Positions 15,828 to 23,968 of a DNA stretch of 60,234 nt are shown piece by piece. A program made the position numbers and the translations under genes. The number at the start of each line of letters is the position of its first letter. The stretch's first letter is position 1. Source of the DNA: Halobacteriales archaeon QH_7_66_36. GTDB lineage: Archaea; Halobacteriota; Halobacteria; Halobacteriales; Haloarculaceae. The stretch is from contig PXQV01000011.1 of assembly GCA_003021175.1 (NCBI GenBank), positions 161,524-221,757 on the forward strand, given 5' to 3'. The notes beneath the pieces are model-generated. The model was not told the origin of the DNA, did not search any database, and was given only the letters and a program-made list of their open reading frames with translations.

Positions 15828-16939
15828 TTGCGGACGATGAGCCGGAGTACGTCCTCGTCGGCGAGTTCGTGGTCGCGGCCGACCTGCTGGTCGTCGTGTT
15901 TCGCGCTGTCGCCCGTCACCCGTGCGAACCGGAAGCGGTCGTCGAAGTCGCCGCCGAGCTTGTGGAGCACGTCCTCGACGGTGTTCTCCTCCTCGGTGAC
16001 GACCAGCGGCTCGTCGTAGTCGACGCCGCGACCGGGCTTGTCCATGTAGACGCGGAGCAGTCCCAGCTCGTCGTAGATCGTCTCCGTCAGCGCGTCGAGT
16101 CCCTTCTCCTCGGCGGCGGAGATGAACACCGCCTCCTCGGGGTCGATGTCGTGGTCGCGGAGCTGTTCGTTCACCGTGTCGAGATACGGCTCCTCGATGA
16201 GGTCCGCCTTGTTGACGGCGACGGCGGAGGGGAGATACACGCGGTTGTCCATCAGCGCGTCGACCAGCCGGTCGATGTCGAGGTTCTCGCGGATGGTCAC
16301 GTCGGCGTTGACGTAGCCGTACTCGCGACACACCTGCATGATGGTCTCCTCGTCGAGGTCCACCCCGTCGGCGGTCGTCACCTTCATCCCCCCCGTGTGG
16401 CGCTTGGTGACGGAGATGCTGGGCGGCTCCTGATCGAGGCGGACCTTGTTGGCGTACAGTTCGTCGTAGAGCCGCTGGTACTGGTCGATCTCGAAGACGG
16501 GGAGGACGAACAGGACGAGGTCGGCCGTCCGAACGACCGACAGCACCTCCTGACCGCCGCCGCGCCCGCTCGCGGCCCCCTCGATCAGCCCGGGTACGTC
16601 GAGCAGCTGGATGTTCGCACCCTTGTACTTGAGCATTCCCGGGTTCACGTCGAGGGTGGTGAACTCGTAGGAGCCGACCTCGCTGTCGGCGTTCGTGAGC
16701 GCGTTGAGGAGCGTCGACTTGCCGACCGAGGGGAAGCCGACGAGCGCGACCGTCGCGTCGCCGGTCTTCTCGACGGCGTAGCCGCCACCGCCGCCGGAGC
16801 CGGACTGCTGGCGTTCGAGCTTCTCCTTCTTCTCCGCGAGCTTCGCCTTCAGCCGGCCGATGTGCGCCTCTGTCGACTTGTTGTAGGGCGTCTCCGCGAT
16901 CTCGGTTTCCAGCTCCTCGATCTCCTCTTCGAGCCCCAT
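15824..16939 (-). CDS. DRG/Obg-family GTP-binding protein with TGS domain
   Basis: 371 residues. An N-terminal helical hairpin (MGLEEEIEELETEIAETPYN...) is followed by the GTPase core: G1 GFPSVGKST at 68-76, G3 DVPGLIEGA near 114, and G4 AVNKADL near 242, with an inserted S5D2L-like segment in between. The C-terminal 75 residues form a TGS domain ending VLRLIVRK. Archaeal DRG proteins act on ribosomes with a partner factor. The Ser-Gly-rich stretch around residue 47-53 is a flexible linker. The stop overlaps the start of the downstream membrane gene. Confidence 0.92.
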   Translation of the reverse strand: MGLEEEIEELETEIAETPYNKSTEAHIGRLKAKLAEKKEKLERQQSGSGGGGGYAVEKTGDATVALVGFPSVGKSTLLNALTNADSEVGSYEFTTLDVNPGMLKYKGANIQLLDVPGLIEGAASGRGGGQEVLSVVRTADLVLFVLPVFEIDQYQRLYDELYANKVRLDQEPPSISVTKRHTGGMKVTTADGVDLDEETIMQVCREYGYVNADVTIRENLDIDRLVDALMDNRVYLPSAVAVNKADLIEEPYLDTVNEQLRDHDIDPEEAVFISAAEEKGLDALTETIYDELGLLRVYMDKPGRGVDYDEPLVVTEEENTVEDVLHKLGGDFDDRFRFARVTGDSAKHDDQQVGRDHELADEDVLRLIVRK

Positions 16940-17092
16940 TCGTCGATCGGTCCGGCGCTGTCGGTCAAAAGGTTGTCCGTGTGCACTCGTGCGACGCGTC
17001 CCGGCGCGGGCGCTCGCCTCGGCCGACGGTCACGCTCGCGTCCCCGCTGCCGAAATGCGGGACGTTTTGTCCGTCACACCCGAGCGGGTCGT

Positions 17093-17257
17093 ATGGAAAA
17101 ACGCAGGCTCGCCGCGAACCTGCTGCTCGGGGCACTGCTGTTCGTCGCCGTTCTCCACACGGTCCTCGCGGCCTTCGTCTTCGACACTGGGCTCGTGGAC
17201 GTGGGCGGGCTGTTCGTCGGCGTCGCGCTCGTCGGGCTGTTCGTCGTCAACCTTTGA
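17093..17257 (+). CDS. Very small two-helix membrane protein
   Basis: 54 residues: MEKRRLAANLLLGALLFVAV, then HTVLAAFVFDTGLVD and a second helix GGLFVGVALVGLFVVNL. Start at ATG 17093 just after a GTCGT spacer; no other frame here looks coding. Similar tiny membrane proteins are common beside ribosomal genes in haloarchaea. No family name recognised. Confidence 0.55.
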   Translation: MEKRRLAANLLLGALLFVAVLHTVLAAFVFDTGLVDVGGLFVGVALVGLFVVNL

Positions 17258-17313
17258 GCGGGAGTTCGCCAACTTAATGCGGGCGAATTTCCAACCCGAG
17301 TGTACGGAACAAA

Positions 17314-17514
17314 ATGCCGGACCCCGAACGCTTCCGGGACAGCACCCAGATCCGCCTCCCGTGGGACGTCTTCGAGGGGGTCCGCGACGACGTGGAGGCG
17401 GAGTTCACCGTCACCGTCGTCGACGAGGGGTGTCGTGCCCGCATCATCGGGAGTCCGGTCGAGATCAAACGCGTCAGCGAGTTTCTCACCCGTCACGGTA
17501 TCTCGGTCGACTGA
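17314..17514 (+). CDS. VNG_1110C-like conserved small protein
   Basis: 66 residues, MPDPERFRDSTQIRLPWDVF, then VTVVDEGCRARIIGSPVEIKRV and SEFLTRHGISVD. The fold looks like one small alpha-beta domain. It precedes rpl11 by about 50 bp on the same strand, as its relatives (the VNG_1110C family) do in other haloarchaea in my recollection. Function unknown. A role tied to translation is only suggested by the position. Confidence 0.75.
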   Translation: MPDPERFRDSTQIRLPWDVFEGVRDDVEAEFTVTVVDEGCRARIIGSPVEIKRVSEFLTRHGISVD

Positions 17515-17565
17515 CCCCGGTGGAGAAAAACAACGCTTAAACTCCCGCATGCGGTTCTCGTAAAT

Positions 17566-18054
17566 ATGGCTGGAACTATCGAAGTGCTCGTTCCCGGTGG
17601 GGAGGCCGATCCCGGGCCGCCGCTGGGGCCCGAACTCGGTCCGACGCCGGTCGACGTGCAGGCAGTCGTCGGCGAGATCAACGACCAGACCGCCGCGTTC
17701 GACGGGACGGAGGTCCCGGTGACCGTCTCCTACGACGACGACGGCTCGTTCGACATCGACGTGGGCGTCCCGCCGACGGCCGCGCTCGTCAAGGACGAAC
17801 TCGGCTTCGAGACGGGGTCGGGCAAGCCCAACGAGGAGTTCGTCGAGGACATGAGCCTCGACCAGCTCAAGACGGTCGCGGAGCAGAAACTCCCCGACCT
17901 GCTCGCGTACGACACGAAGAGCGCCGCGAAGGAAGTCGCCGGCACCTGCGTCTCGCTCGGCGTCACCATCGAGGGACAGGACGCCCGCGAGTTCAAGGAG
18001 CGCATCGACGAGGGCGAGTACGACGACGTGTTCGCCGAGGAAGCGGCAGCGTAG
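17566..18054 (+). CDS. rpl11: 50S ribosomal protein L11
   Basis: 162 residues. The N-terminal domain MAGTIEVLVPGGEADPGPPL with GPTPVDVQAVVGEIN binds the ribosome stalk base. The C-terminal RNA-binding domain has SLDQLKTVAEQKLPDLLAYD and AAKEVAGTCVSLGVTIEG, followed by an acidic end. It helps form the GTPase-associated centre with 23S rRNA and L10. In other haloarchaea rpl11 is directly followed by rpl1; here 1.65 kb separates them. The last 23 bases before the final G of the stop codon are repeated at 18174-18196. Confidence 0.97.
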   Translation: MAGTIEVLVPGGEADPGPPLGPELGPTPVDVQAVVGEINDQTAAFDGTEVPVTVSYDDDGSFDIDVGVPPTAALVKDELGFETGSGKPNEEFVEDMSLDQLKTVAEQKLPDLLAYDTKSAAKEVAGTCVSLGVTIEGQDAREFKERIDEGEYDDVFAEEAAA

Positions 18055-18196
18055 GCCGCTGACGAGGCGAATGCTCGTGGCGCGAGTCCGCGAGCGCCAC
18101 GGCGTGTTTGCGAGCGAAGCGGCAGCGTAGCGAGCAAACAGTCGAAAGCCGAGCGAAGCGAGGTTTTCGGTATTTCGCCGAGGAAGCGGCAGCGTA
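18031..18196. repeat. Duplicated rpl11 3' end flanking a short palindrome-rich insert
   Basis: Bases 18031-18053 (TTCGCCGAGGAAGCGG and on to GTA, the end of rpl11) recur exactly at 18174-18196. A shorter copy, AAGCGGCAGCGTAG, sits at 18117-18130 in between. The 120 bp between the long repeats hold several stem-loops: GTGGCGC...GCGCCAC, GTTTGC...GCAAAC, and CGAAAGCC...GGTTTTCG. This looks like an insertion with a copied flank, or slippage that amplified the gene end. No reading frame is present. The remaining sequence to the next start (18197-18348) holds only a possible TATA at 18302-18309 or 18322-18327. Confidence 0.65.
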
Positions 18197-18348
18197 AGGC
18201 TCAACACGCCTGTAACGGGCAAGCGATCTTCTCTGGTTTATCGTCGAACCGACGGCGTCGCGGCCGACGTGACGCGAATCGGCGCGGTGACTCGAGCGCG
18301 CGTTTTAGATTCCACAAGGACCATATCCCGTTCGGAACACCCCGGCGT

Positions 18349-19581
18349 GTGGTCGCTATCGACACCCTCCGCGAACTGCGCGAGGAGCGTCCGGGCTTTC
18401 TCGCGCTCGCCGCGCTGTTGGTCGCCTTCCATCTCGCCTACCCCGCCGTCGACTGGTGGCTTCGGGCGGCGGACATCGCTCCCGAGTTCCGGTTTTGGGA
18501 CTTCGGCGCGTACAGCGGCGCGGTCGAGCGCTGGCAGGCTGGCGAGAGTCTGTACGTCCGCAGCGACGGCGGCTACCACGGCTCGTATCTGTATCCGCCG
18601 GTCGTGGTCCTGCTGTTCGTGCCGTTCGTCGCGTTCGTCCCGACAGAGTGGGCGGCCGTCGCGTGGGCGCTCGTCTCGCTCGCCCTGCTCTGGGCCGGGG
18701 TCGTCGCCGTCGTGGAGGCGCTCGTCGGCCGGCGGTCGTGGCCCGAACGCGTCGGCCTGCTGTGGCTCCTGCTCGGATTCCAGCCGCTGCTGTTCGGGCT
18801 GAAGATGGGACAGACGGCGGCGTTCATGACCGGAATGCTGTGTATCGCCTTCGTCGCACTCGACCGCGGCGACCGCGCCGGCTACCTCAGCGGCGCGGCG
18901 ACGGCCGTCGTCGGCGTCGTGAAATTCGCCTACGCGCCGGTCGGCGCACACCTGTTGGCCGACCGGCGGCGGTTCCTCGGTGCCGTCGCGGTCGGCACGG
19001 GACTCCTCGCGGCGTCGCTCGCGCTGTTCGGTGTCGCGAGCCACCGGGAGTATCTCGACGTGCTGGCGTGGGGTGTCACACAGGGCGGCGTCGCCCGGTC
19101 GCCGGCGCTGTGGCTGCCGGCGTACTACCGGCCGCTGGGACTCGTCGACGGCGCGCTGTGGCTCCGCGTCGCGGCGAGTCTCGCGGTGGCCGGCTACGCC
19201 CTCTGTGCCCGCGACGCCGACCGAGAGGTGTTCGCGCTCGGCGTCGCCGCGTTCCCGCTGGTGACGCCGCTGGCGTACACCTACTACTTCGTCGCACTGG
19301 TGCCGGCGGCGGCGATACTGATCGCCGGCGAACTGGCACGCGACGGCTATCCGGCGGTGCCGACGCTCGGTCTCGGTCTCGTGAGCGTCCACGCGTACGG
19401 ACTGCTGGGCCTCGTGACGCTGCTCTCCTCGACGCCCGTCGCCGCGTACCCGAACGCGTACTTTCTCGCGCAACCGGGGCTGTGGGGGGATCTGTTGCTC
19501 GCCGGGACGGCGGCGGTCCGGGTCGGCGAGACGGTGGAGCGACCGACTGGATTCCCGCTCCTGAGCCGCGAGGAGGGCTGA
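18349..19581 (+). CDS. Membrane glycosyltransferase, GT87/DUF2029 type
   Basis: 410 residues with about ten hydrophobic helices. The short N-terminal helix is followed by an extracytoplasmic loop FWDFGAYSGAVERWQAGESL, whose Asp-containing motif matches the DUF2029/GT87 family of polyprenyl-phosphosugar mannosyltransferases, then YHGSYLYPPVVVLLFVPF. Later blocks are PLLFGLKMGQTAAFMTGML and LVTPLAYTYYFVALVPA. It would transfer a sugar from a lipid carrier on the outer face of the membrane, for example to a surface glycan. The start is GTG at 18349. It lies between rpl11 and rpl1 on the same strand, an unusual place, and is followed by the rpl1 promoter 30-40 bp after its stop. Confidence 0.8.
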   Translation: MVAIDTLRELREERPGFLALAALLVAFHLAYPAVDWWLRAADIAPEFRFWDFGAYSGAVERWQAGESLYVRSDGGYHGSYLYPPVVVLLFVPFVAFVPTEWAAVAWALVSLALLWAGVVAVVEALVGRRSWPERVGLLWLLLGFQPLLFGLKMGQTAAFMTGMLCIAFVALDRGDRAGYLSGAATAVVGVVKFAYAPVGAHLLADRRRFLGAVAVGTGLLAASLALFGVASHREYLDVLAWGVTQGGVARSPALWLPAYYRPLGLVDGALWLRVAASLAVAGYALCARDADREVFALGVAAFPLVTPLAYTYYFVALVPAAAILIAGELARDGYPAVPTLGLGLVSVHAYGLLGLVTLLSSTPVAAYPNAYFLAQPGLWGDLLLAGTAAVRVGETVERPTGFPLLSREEG

Positions 19582-19612
19582 ACGGCAGATCGAGGATTGA
19601 GCGCCCTTCGAC

Positions 19613-19707
19613 GGACTTAACTGTCCCATCGGCCTCGTTCTGGACGAGACAGGCGTAGCCTGTTTCACACCGTAGTAGCCCTACGGCTTCGACTACGGAG
19701 GTGAAAA
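19613..19707 (+). promoter_or_regulatory. Promoter and structured leader of the L1-L10-L12 operon (L1 autoregulation)
   Basis: A TATA-like GGACTTAAC (19613-19621) predicts a start near 19644 and a leader of about 64 nt. The leader has a hairpin ACAGGC-GTA-GCCTGT, then CCGTAG at 19670-19675 that can pair with CTACGG at 19681-19686 or at 19693-19698. The second pairing reaches into a full Shine-Dalgarno, GGAGGTGA (19697-19704), four nt from the ATG. Halobacterium L1 operon leaders mimic the L1 site on 23S rRNA and are repressed by L1 (known); this leader fits that role. Such a strong Shine-Dalgarno is rare in haloarchaea. Confidence 0.65.
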
Positions 19708-20346
19708 ATGGCAGATACGATAGAAGAAGCAGTCAACAGCGCACTCGACGAGGCACCTGAGCGGAACTTCCGCGAGACGGTCGACCTCGCCGTGAATCTG
19801 CGCGACGTAGACTTAGACGATCCCAACAACCGCGTGGACGAGTCCATCGTCCTTCCGCAGGGAACGGGACAGGAGACACGCATCGTCGTGTTCGCCGAAG
19901 GCGAAACCGCCCTTCGCGCACAAGACGTCGCCGACGAGGTGCTCGACGGAGACGACCTCGAGGACCTCGGTGACGACGACGACGCCGCGAAGGATCTGGC
20001 CGACGAGACGGAGTTCTTCGTCGCCGAGGCGAGCATGATGCAGAATATCGGCCGCTATCTCGGGACCGTCCTCGGTCCCCGCGGGAAGATGCCGACGCCG
20101 CTCCAGCCGGACGACGACGTCGTCGAGACCGTCGAACGGATGAAAAACACCGTACAGGTGCGGAGCCGCGACCGGCGGACGTTCCACACCCGCGTGGGTG
20201 CCGAGGACATGGACGCCGACGAGATCGCCGACAACATCGACGTCATCGTTCGCCGGCTGACGGCGGACCTGGAGAAGGGGCCGCAGAACATCGACGGCCT
20301 CTACGTGAAGACGACGATGGGTCCGGCCGAGGAGGTGCCAGTATGA
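19708..20346 (+). CDS. rpl1: 50S ribosomal protein L1
   Basis: 212 residues, the usual archaeal length. Domain I begins [31 protein letters not shown] and resumes at the end ([12 protein letters not shown]); domain II (about residues 65-155) holds [16 protein letters not shown] and [20 protein letters not shown]. It forms the mobile L1 stalk that guides tRNA exit and is the expected repressor of its own operon through the leader. It is first in the rpl1-rpl10-rpl12 operon; its TGA overlaps the rpl10 start (ATGA). Confidence 0.97.
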   Translation: MADTIEEAVNSALDEAPERNFRETVDLAVNLRDVDLDDPNNRVDESIVLPQGTGQETRIVVFAEGETALRAQDVADEVLDGDDLEDLGDDDDAAKDLADETEFFVAEASMMQNIGRYLGTVLGPRGKMPTPLQPDDDVVETVERMKNTVQVRSRDRRTFHTRVGAEDMDADEIADNIDVIVRRLTADLEKGPQNIDGLYVKTTMGPAEEVPV

Positions 20347-21389
20347 GCGCCGAGCGACAGACGGAGACCATCCCGGAGTGGAAGCGCGAGGAGGTCGACG
20401 AGATCGTCGACGTACTCGAGTCCTACGAGTCCGTCGGTATCGTCGACATCACCGGGATCCCGTCCCGCCAGCTACAGGACATGCGCCGCGAGCTGTACGG
20501 CACGGCACAGCTCCGGGTGTCCCGTAACACGCTGTTGGAGCGTGCGCTCGACGAGACCGGCGAAGGGCTCGGTGAACTCACCGAGCACGTCGCCGGGCAG
20601 GTCGGCATCATCGGCACGAACGACAACCCGTTCGGGCTGTACAAACAGCTTGAGGAGTCGAAGACGCCCGCGCCCATCAGTGCCGGCGAGGTCGCGCCGA
20701 ACGACATCGTCATCCCCGAGGGTGACACCGGCGTCGATCCCGGCCCGTTCGTCGGCGACCTCCAGCAGGTCGGCGCGTCGGCCCGCATCATGGACGGCTC
20801 AATCCAAGTCACCGAGGACTCGACCGTCCTCGAAGAGGGCGAGGAGGTCAGCGCCGACCTCGAGAACGTGCTCGGCGAACTCGGCATCGAGCCGAAGGAG
20901 GTCGGTCTCGACCTGCGCGGCGTCGTCTCCGAGGGCGTCACCTTCGCCCCGGAGGAACTCGACATCGACGTGGACGAGTACCGCGCCGACATCGAGGCCG
21001 CCGCGGCCCGCGGGCGCAACCTCTCCGTCAACGCCGTCTACCCGACGGCGCAGACGGCGGGTGCGCTGCTCGGCAAGGGCTCCGGCGAGGCGAAGAGCCT
21101 CGGCGTCCACGCGGCCATCGAGTCGCCGGACCTCGCGGACGACCTCGTCGCGAAGGCGGACGCGCAGGTTCGCGCGCTCGCCGTCGCGGTCGACGACGAC
21201 GAGGCGCTCCCCGAGGAACTCCGCGACGTCGACGTCGCGGGCGACGAGACGGCGGCGGAGTCTGCAGAGGACACGGACGACGCGGAAGACGAACAGAGCG
21301 ACGACCAAGCGGACGCCGAGGAGGCCGACGACGCCGACTCCGACGAGGAGGGCGACGGCGGCGACGCGCTCGGCGACATGTTCGGGTGA
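20343..21389 (+). CDS. rpl10: 50S ribosomal protein L10 (P0)
   Basis: 348 residues. [20 protein letters not shown] and [20 protein letters not shown] form the rRNA-binding domain; a P0-specific insertion follows (residues about 110-180), then helices that hold L12 dimers ([20 protein letters not shown]). The end is a long acidic tail finishing GDALGDMFG, shared in style with L12. It anchors the stalk that recruits translation factors. Its start overlaps the rpl1 stop, indicating coupling that keeps L1, L10 and L12 in proportion. Confidence 0.97.
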   Translation: MSAERQTETIPEWKREEVDEIVDVLESYESVGIVDITGIPSRQLQDMRRELYGTAQLRVSRNTLLERALDETGEGLGELTEHVAGQVGIIGTNDNPFGLYKQLEESKTPAPISAGEVAPNDIVIPEGDTGVDPGPFVGDLQQVGASARIMDGSIQVTEDSTVLEEGEEVSADLENVLGELGIEPKEVGLDLRGVVSEGVTFAPEELDIDVDEYRADIEAAAARGRNLSVNAVYPTAQTAGALLGKGSGEAKSLGVHAAIESPDLADDLVAKADAQVRALAVAVDDDEALPEELRDVDVAGDETAAESAEDTDDAEDEQSDDQADAEEADDADSDEEGDGGDALGDMFG

Positions 21390-21395
21390 ACACCA

Positions 21396-21746
21396 ATGGA
21401 ATACGTTTACGCAGCGCTGCTGCTGCACGAGACCGACGAAGAGATCAACGAGGACAATCTGACCGACGTACTCGACGCCACTGGCGTCGACGTCGAGGAG
21501 TCGCGCGTGAAGGCGCTCGTCGCGGCCCTCGAAGACGTCGAGATCGAGGAGGCCGTCGAGCAGGCGGCCGCCGTCCCCGCGGGCGGTGCCGGCGGTGGCG
21601 CGGCCGCGGCCGGCGGTGCCGAGGCCGAGGAGGCCGAGGAAGAGGAAGCGGCCGAAGAAGAGGCCGAGGAAGAAGCCGAGGCCGACGAGGGCGACGACGA
21701 GGACGACGGCGGCGACGGCGAAGGGCTCGGCGAGCTCTTCGGCTGA
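21396..21746 (+). CDS. rpl12: 50S ribosomal protein L12 (P1)
   Basis: 116 residues. [20 protein letters not shown] and [24 protein letters not shown] form the helical dimerisation domain; a Gly/Ala hinge (AGGAGGGAAAAGG) leads to a very acidic tail ending GEGLGELFG, the factor-binding motif shared with L10. It starts 7 bp after the L10 stop. A T-rich tract CTTCTCCGTTTTA (21764-21776) about 20 bp after its stop could terminate the operon. Confidence 0.97.
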   Translation: MEYVYAALLLHETDEEINEDNLTDVLDATGVDVEESRVKALVAALEDVEIEEAVEQAAAVPAGGAGGGAAAAGGAEAEEAEEEEAAEEEAEEEAEADEGDDEDDGGDGEGLGELFG

Positions 21747-21819
21747 GCGCTCTCGACGACACACTTCTCCGTTTTATGATCCCGCCAGCGACAGCACCCG
21801 ACCGGCGCGGCCGTGGGTA

Positions 21820-21919
21820 GTGTTTAGACACGAGATGGCTGGCCGAACAAATGCGGGCGGGCGGGACTAGAAGCCCCTCGCCGCTCCGGTCACCGCAACT
21901 CCACGACTTCACTAGACAG
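21820..21919. mobile_element. Dispersed non-coding element, degenerate copy A
   Basis: About 100 bp after the L12 terminator. The left end AGTGTTTAGACACG resembles the AGTGTTCAGACGAA end of copy B (33829). The core GGCGGGACTAGAAGCCCC corresponds to GGTGGGACTGAAAGGGGC in B and to AACAGCTGAAAGCCCTCG in copy C. A weak inverted match TGTTTAG (21821-21827) / CTAGACA (21912-21918) may mark its limits. No coding frame. The 50 bp up to the next gene are also empty of recognisable signals. Confidence 0.45.
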
Positions 21920-21971
21920 CACCACGTGACGCAAGCGGAGATTCAAATAGGAAGCCGAGACCAACCACGGG

Positions 21972-23204
21972 GTGTTCGGCGTCACGGCCGCGCTCGACCC
22001 AGAGACGACGGTGGTTACCCTCGCGTTCGTCGGGACGGGCGTCGCGCTCGGCACGATATCGGGACTCATCCCCGGACTGCACGCCAACAACATGGCGCTG
22101 CTGTTGGCCGGTGTCGCCGCCGAGCTCCCGGGGCCGCCGCGTCTCGTCGCCGCGGCGATGCTGGCGGCAGGCGTCGTCCACACGTTTCTGGACGTGGTGC
22201 CGATGCTCGCGCTCGGGGTGCCCGACGCCGCGATGGCCGCAGGCACGCTCCCCGGGCACCGACTCGTCCTGCAGGGTCGGGGCCACGAGGCGCTCCGGCT
22301 GTCGGCGCTCGGGTCCGGGCTGGCCGTCGCGCTCGCCGTGCCGCTGGCTGTGCCGGTCACGCGGCTGATGACGGCGCTGTACCCCCACATCGCGGCGTCG
22401 CTGCCGGTCGTCCTGCTCGGGACGGCAGCACTGCTCGTCCTCACCGAGTCCACGCCGACCGCCGCGCTCGCAGGCGCGGGCTGTTTCTGTGCGAGCGCGG
22501 CACTCGGTGTCCTGACGCTCGACATCGACCCGGCGGCGCCGCTGGCGGCGGGCGGGATGCTCGCACCGCTGTTCGCAGGCCTGTTCGGTGCGCCGGTGCT
22601 CGTCGAGGCGGCCAACGGCAGCGGCATTCCCACGCAGGACGACCCGACGGTCGCACTCTCGAAGCCGGCGACGAGTCTCGTCGCGGGCGTCGGGACGCTC
22701 GCGGGCGCGGTCGTCGGTTACGTCCCGGGTATTTCCGCGGCCGTGGCGGCGACCGTGGCACTGCTCGCGCTTCCGGGGCGGACGGGCGCTCGCGGCTTCG
22801 TCGTCGCCATCTCGGGCGTCAACACGGCAAACACCGTCTTCGCACTGTTCGCGCTCGTCGCACTCGGCGCGCCGCGAACGGGCGTCCTCGTCGCCGTCGA
22901 CCGGGTCGGAGCCCCGGTCGCGCTCGGGCTGTGGCTTCCCGCCGTCGGGGTCGCCGCCTGCGTCGGCGCGCTCGCGGTGCCGGTGATCGGTGACCGGTAT
23001 CTCCGCCTCGTGGATCGGCTCGATTACACGCGGCTCTCGGTTGCGACGCTGGCGCTGCTGGTCGTCGTCGCGTTCCTGTTCGGTGGGGTCGTCGGCGTCG
23101 GCGCGTTCGCCGCGGCGACGGCGCTCGGGTTAGTGCCACCCCAATTTCGGGCGCGCCGCGTCCACCTGATGGGCGTGCTCGTCGGGCCGCTCGCGCTGTT
23201 GTGA
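21972..23204 (+). CDS. TctA-like integral membrane permease (tripartite tricarboxylate transporter / DUF112 family)
   Basis: 410 residues with about ten to twelve helices and an internal two-fold repeat. The signature pair is GTISGLIPGLHANNMALLL near residue 30 and GAVVGYVPGISAAVAATVAL near 255, with the Gly-Pro-Gly loops typical of TctA. AVVHTFLDVVPM-like and VVAISGVNTANTVFALF segments lie between. Bacterial relatives import citrate or other carboxylates with a binding protein and a small subunit; no such partners are near, and archaeal members are uncharacterised. The start is GTG 21972. Confidence 0.8.
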   Translation: MFGVTAALDPETTVVTLAFVGTGVALGTISGLIPGLHANNMALLLAGVAAELPGPPRLVAAAMLAAGVVHTFLDVVPMLALGVPDAAMAAGTLPGHRLVLQGRGHEALRLSALGSGLAVALAVPLAVPVTRLMTALYPHIAASLPVVLLGTAALLVLTESTPTAALAGAGCFCASAALGVLTLDIDPAAPLAAGGMLAPLFAGLFGAPVLVEAANGSGIPTQDDPTVALSKPATSLVAGVGTLAGAVVGYVPGISAAVAATVALLALPGRTGARGFVVAISGVNTANTVFALFALVALGAPRTGVLVAVDRVGAPVALGLWLPAVGVAACVGALAVPVIGDRYLRLVDRLDYTRLSVATLALLVVVAFLFGGVVGVGAFAAATALGLVPPQFRARRVHLMGVLVGPLALL

Positions 23205-23260
23205 GGTGCTAACCGCTACCCGTGCGTCTCGTGGTGCGTTCGCAAAAGGAGCCGTCGAGG

Positions 23261-23923
23261 TTAGGATTCGGCCGGTTCCGTGGGGTGGTCGATCTCTTCG
23301 AAGAGCGTGTTCACGTTCTCCTGTTCGTCAAGTTCTGTTGGGTGGACGGCGACGCCGATGACGAAGTCACCCTCGTGTTTCACCTTCGTGATGTGGATGA
23401 ACACCTCGACCTCTTGGCCGCCCTCGAGCGTCGCGTCGGCGCGGAACTTCGACACTGTCGTCTCGTTGCCGAGCACGGTCAGCGTCCGGTTCCCCTCGGC
23501 GCGGATGTTGTCGATGGAGCCGTACTGCTCCTGCAGTCGCAGGACGAGTTCGCGGTTCGAGAAGTCGTCGACGGGGTTGAACGGGCCTTGTCCGGCGATC
23601 TTCACCTGTGGCGTCGAGAGCACGGTGAAGCGTGCGACCTCCTGATCGCCGAACAGCGTGTCCGCCGACCGGGCGTACTCCGAGAGATGGTTCGTCACGA
23701 CCACGTCTCGTTCCTGTCCGGCGACCGAGTACGTCCGGTTAATCTGCTTGGTCGTGCGCCGTTTCTCCTCGTAGCCGGTCTGCTCCTGTGCGTCGCTCGT
23801 CACCTTCAGCGGTTCCGATTCGAAGGAGAGCGAATCGCTACCCGTGAGGAAGCCGACGCATCCACTCGTCACCAGTAACGCGGCTACCGCCACCGCCGCA
23901 ATCGTTCGCCGTCGTGTATCCAT
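23261..23923 (-). CDS. DUF6517-like lipoprotein
   Basis: 220 residues. A signal with lipobox (AVAALLVTSGCVGFL, Cys22) shows lipid attachment outside the membrane. The mature part has DSLSFESEPLKVTSDAQEQT, GYEEKRRTTKQINRTYSVAG and VVVTNHLSEYARSADTLFG, the pattern of the haloarchaeal DUF6517 lipoproteins. Later there is IHITKVKHEGDFVIGVAVHP, so a compact beta-rich domain is likely. Function unknown. It is upstream of and in line with cysS but separated from it by 45 bp, so co-transcription is possible only as a cysS-lipoprotein order with cysS ahead. Confidence 0.7.
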   Translation of the reverse strand: MDTRRRTIAAVAVAALLVTSGCVGFLTGSDSLSFESEPLKVTSDAQEQTGYEEKRRTTKQINRTYSVAGQERDVVVTNHLSEYARSADTLFGDQEVARFTVLSTPQVKIAGQGPFNPVDDFSNRELVLRLQEQYGSIDNIRAEGNRTLTVLGNETTVSKFRADATLEGGQEVEVFIHITKVKHEGDFVIGVAVHPTELDEQENVNTLFEEIDHPTEPAES

Positions 23924-23968
23924 TGCTGTCGCGCCCTACTCGTGAGGGGAGTATAAGTCTCGTGGCTT

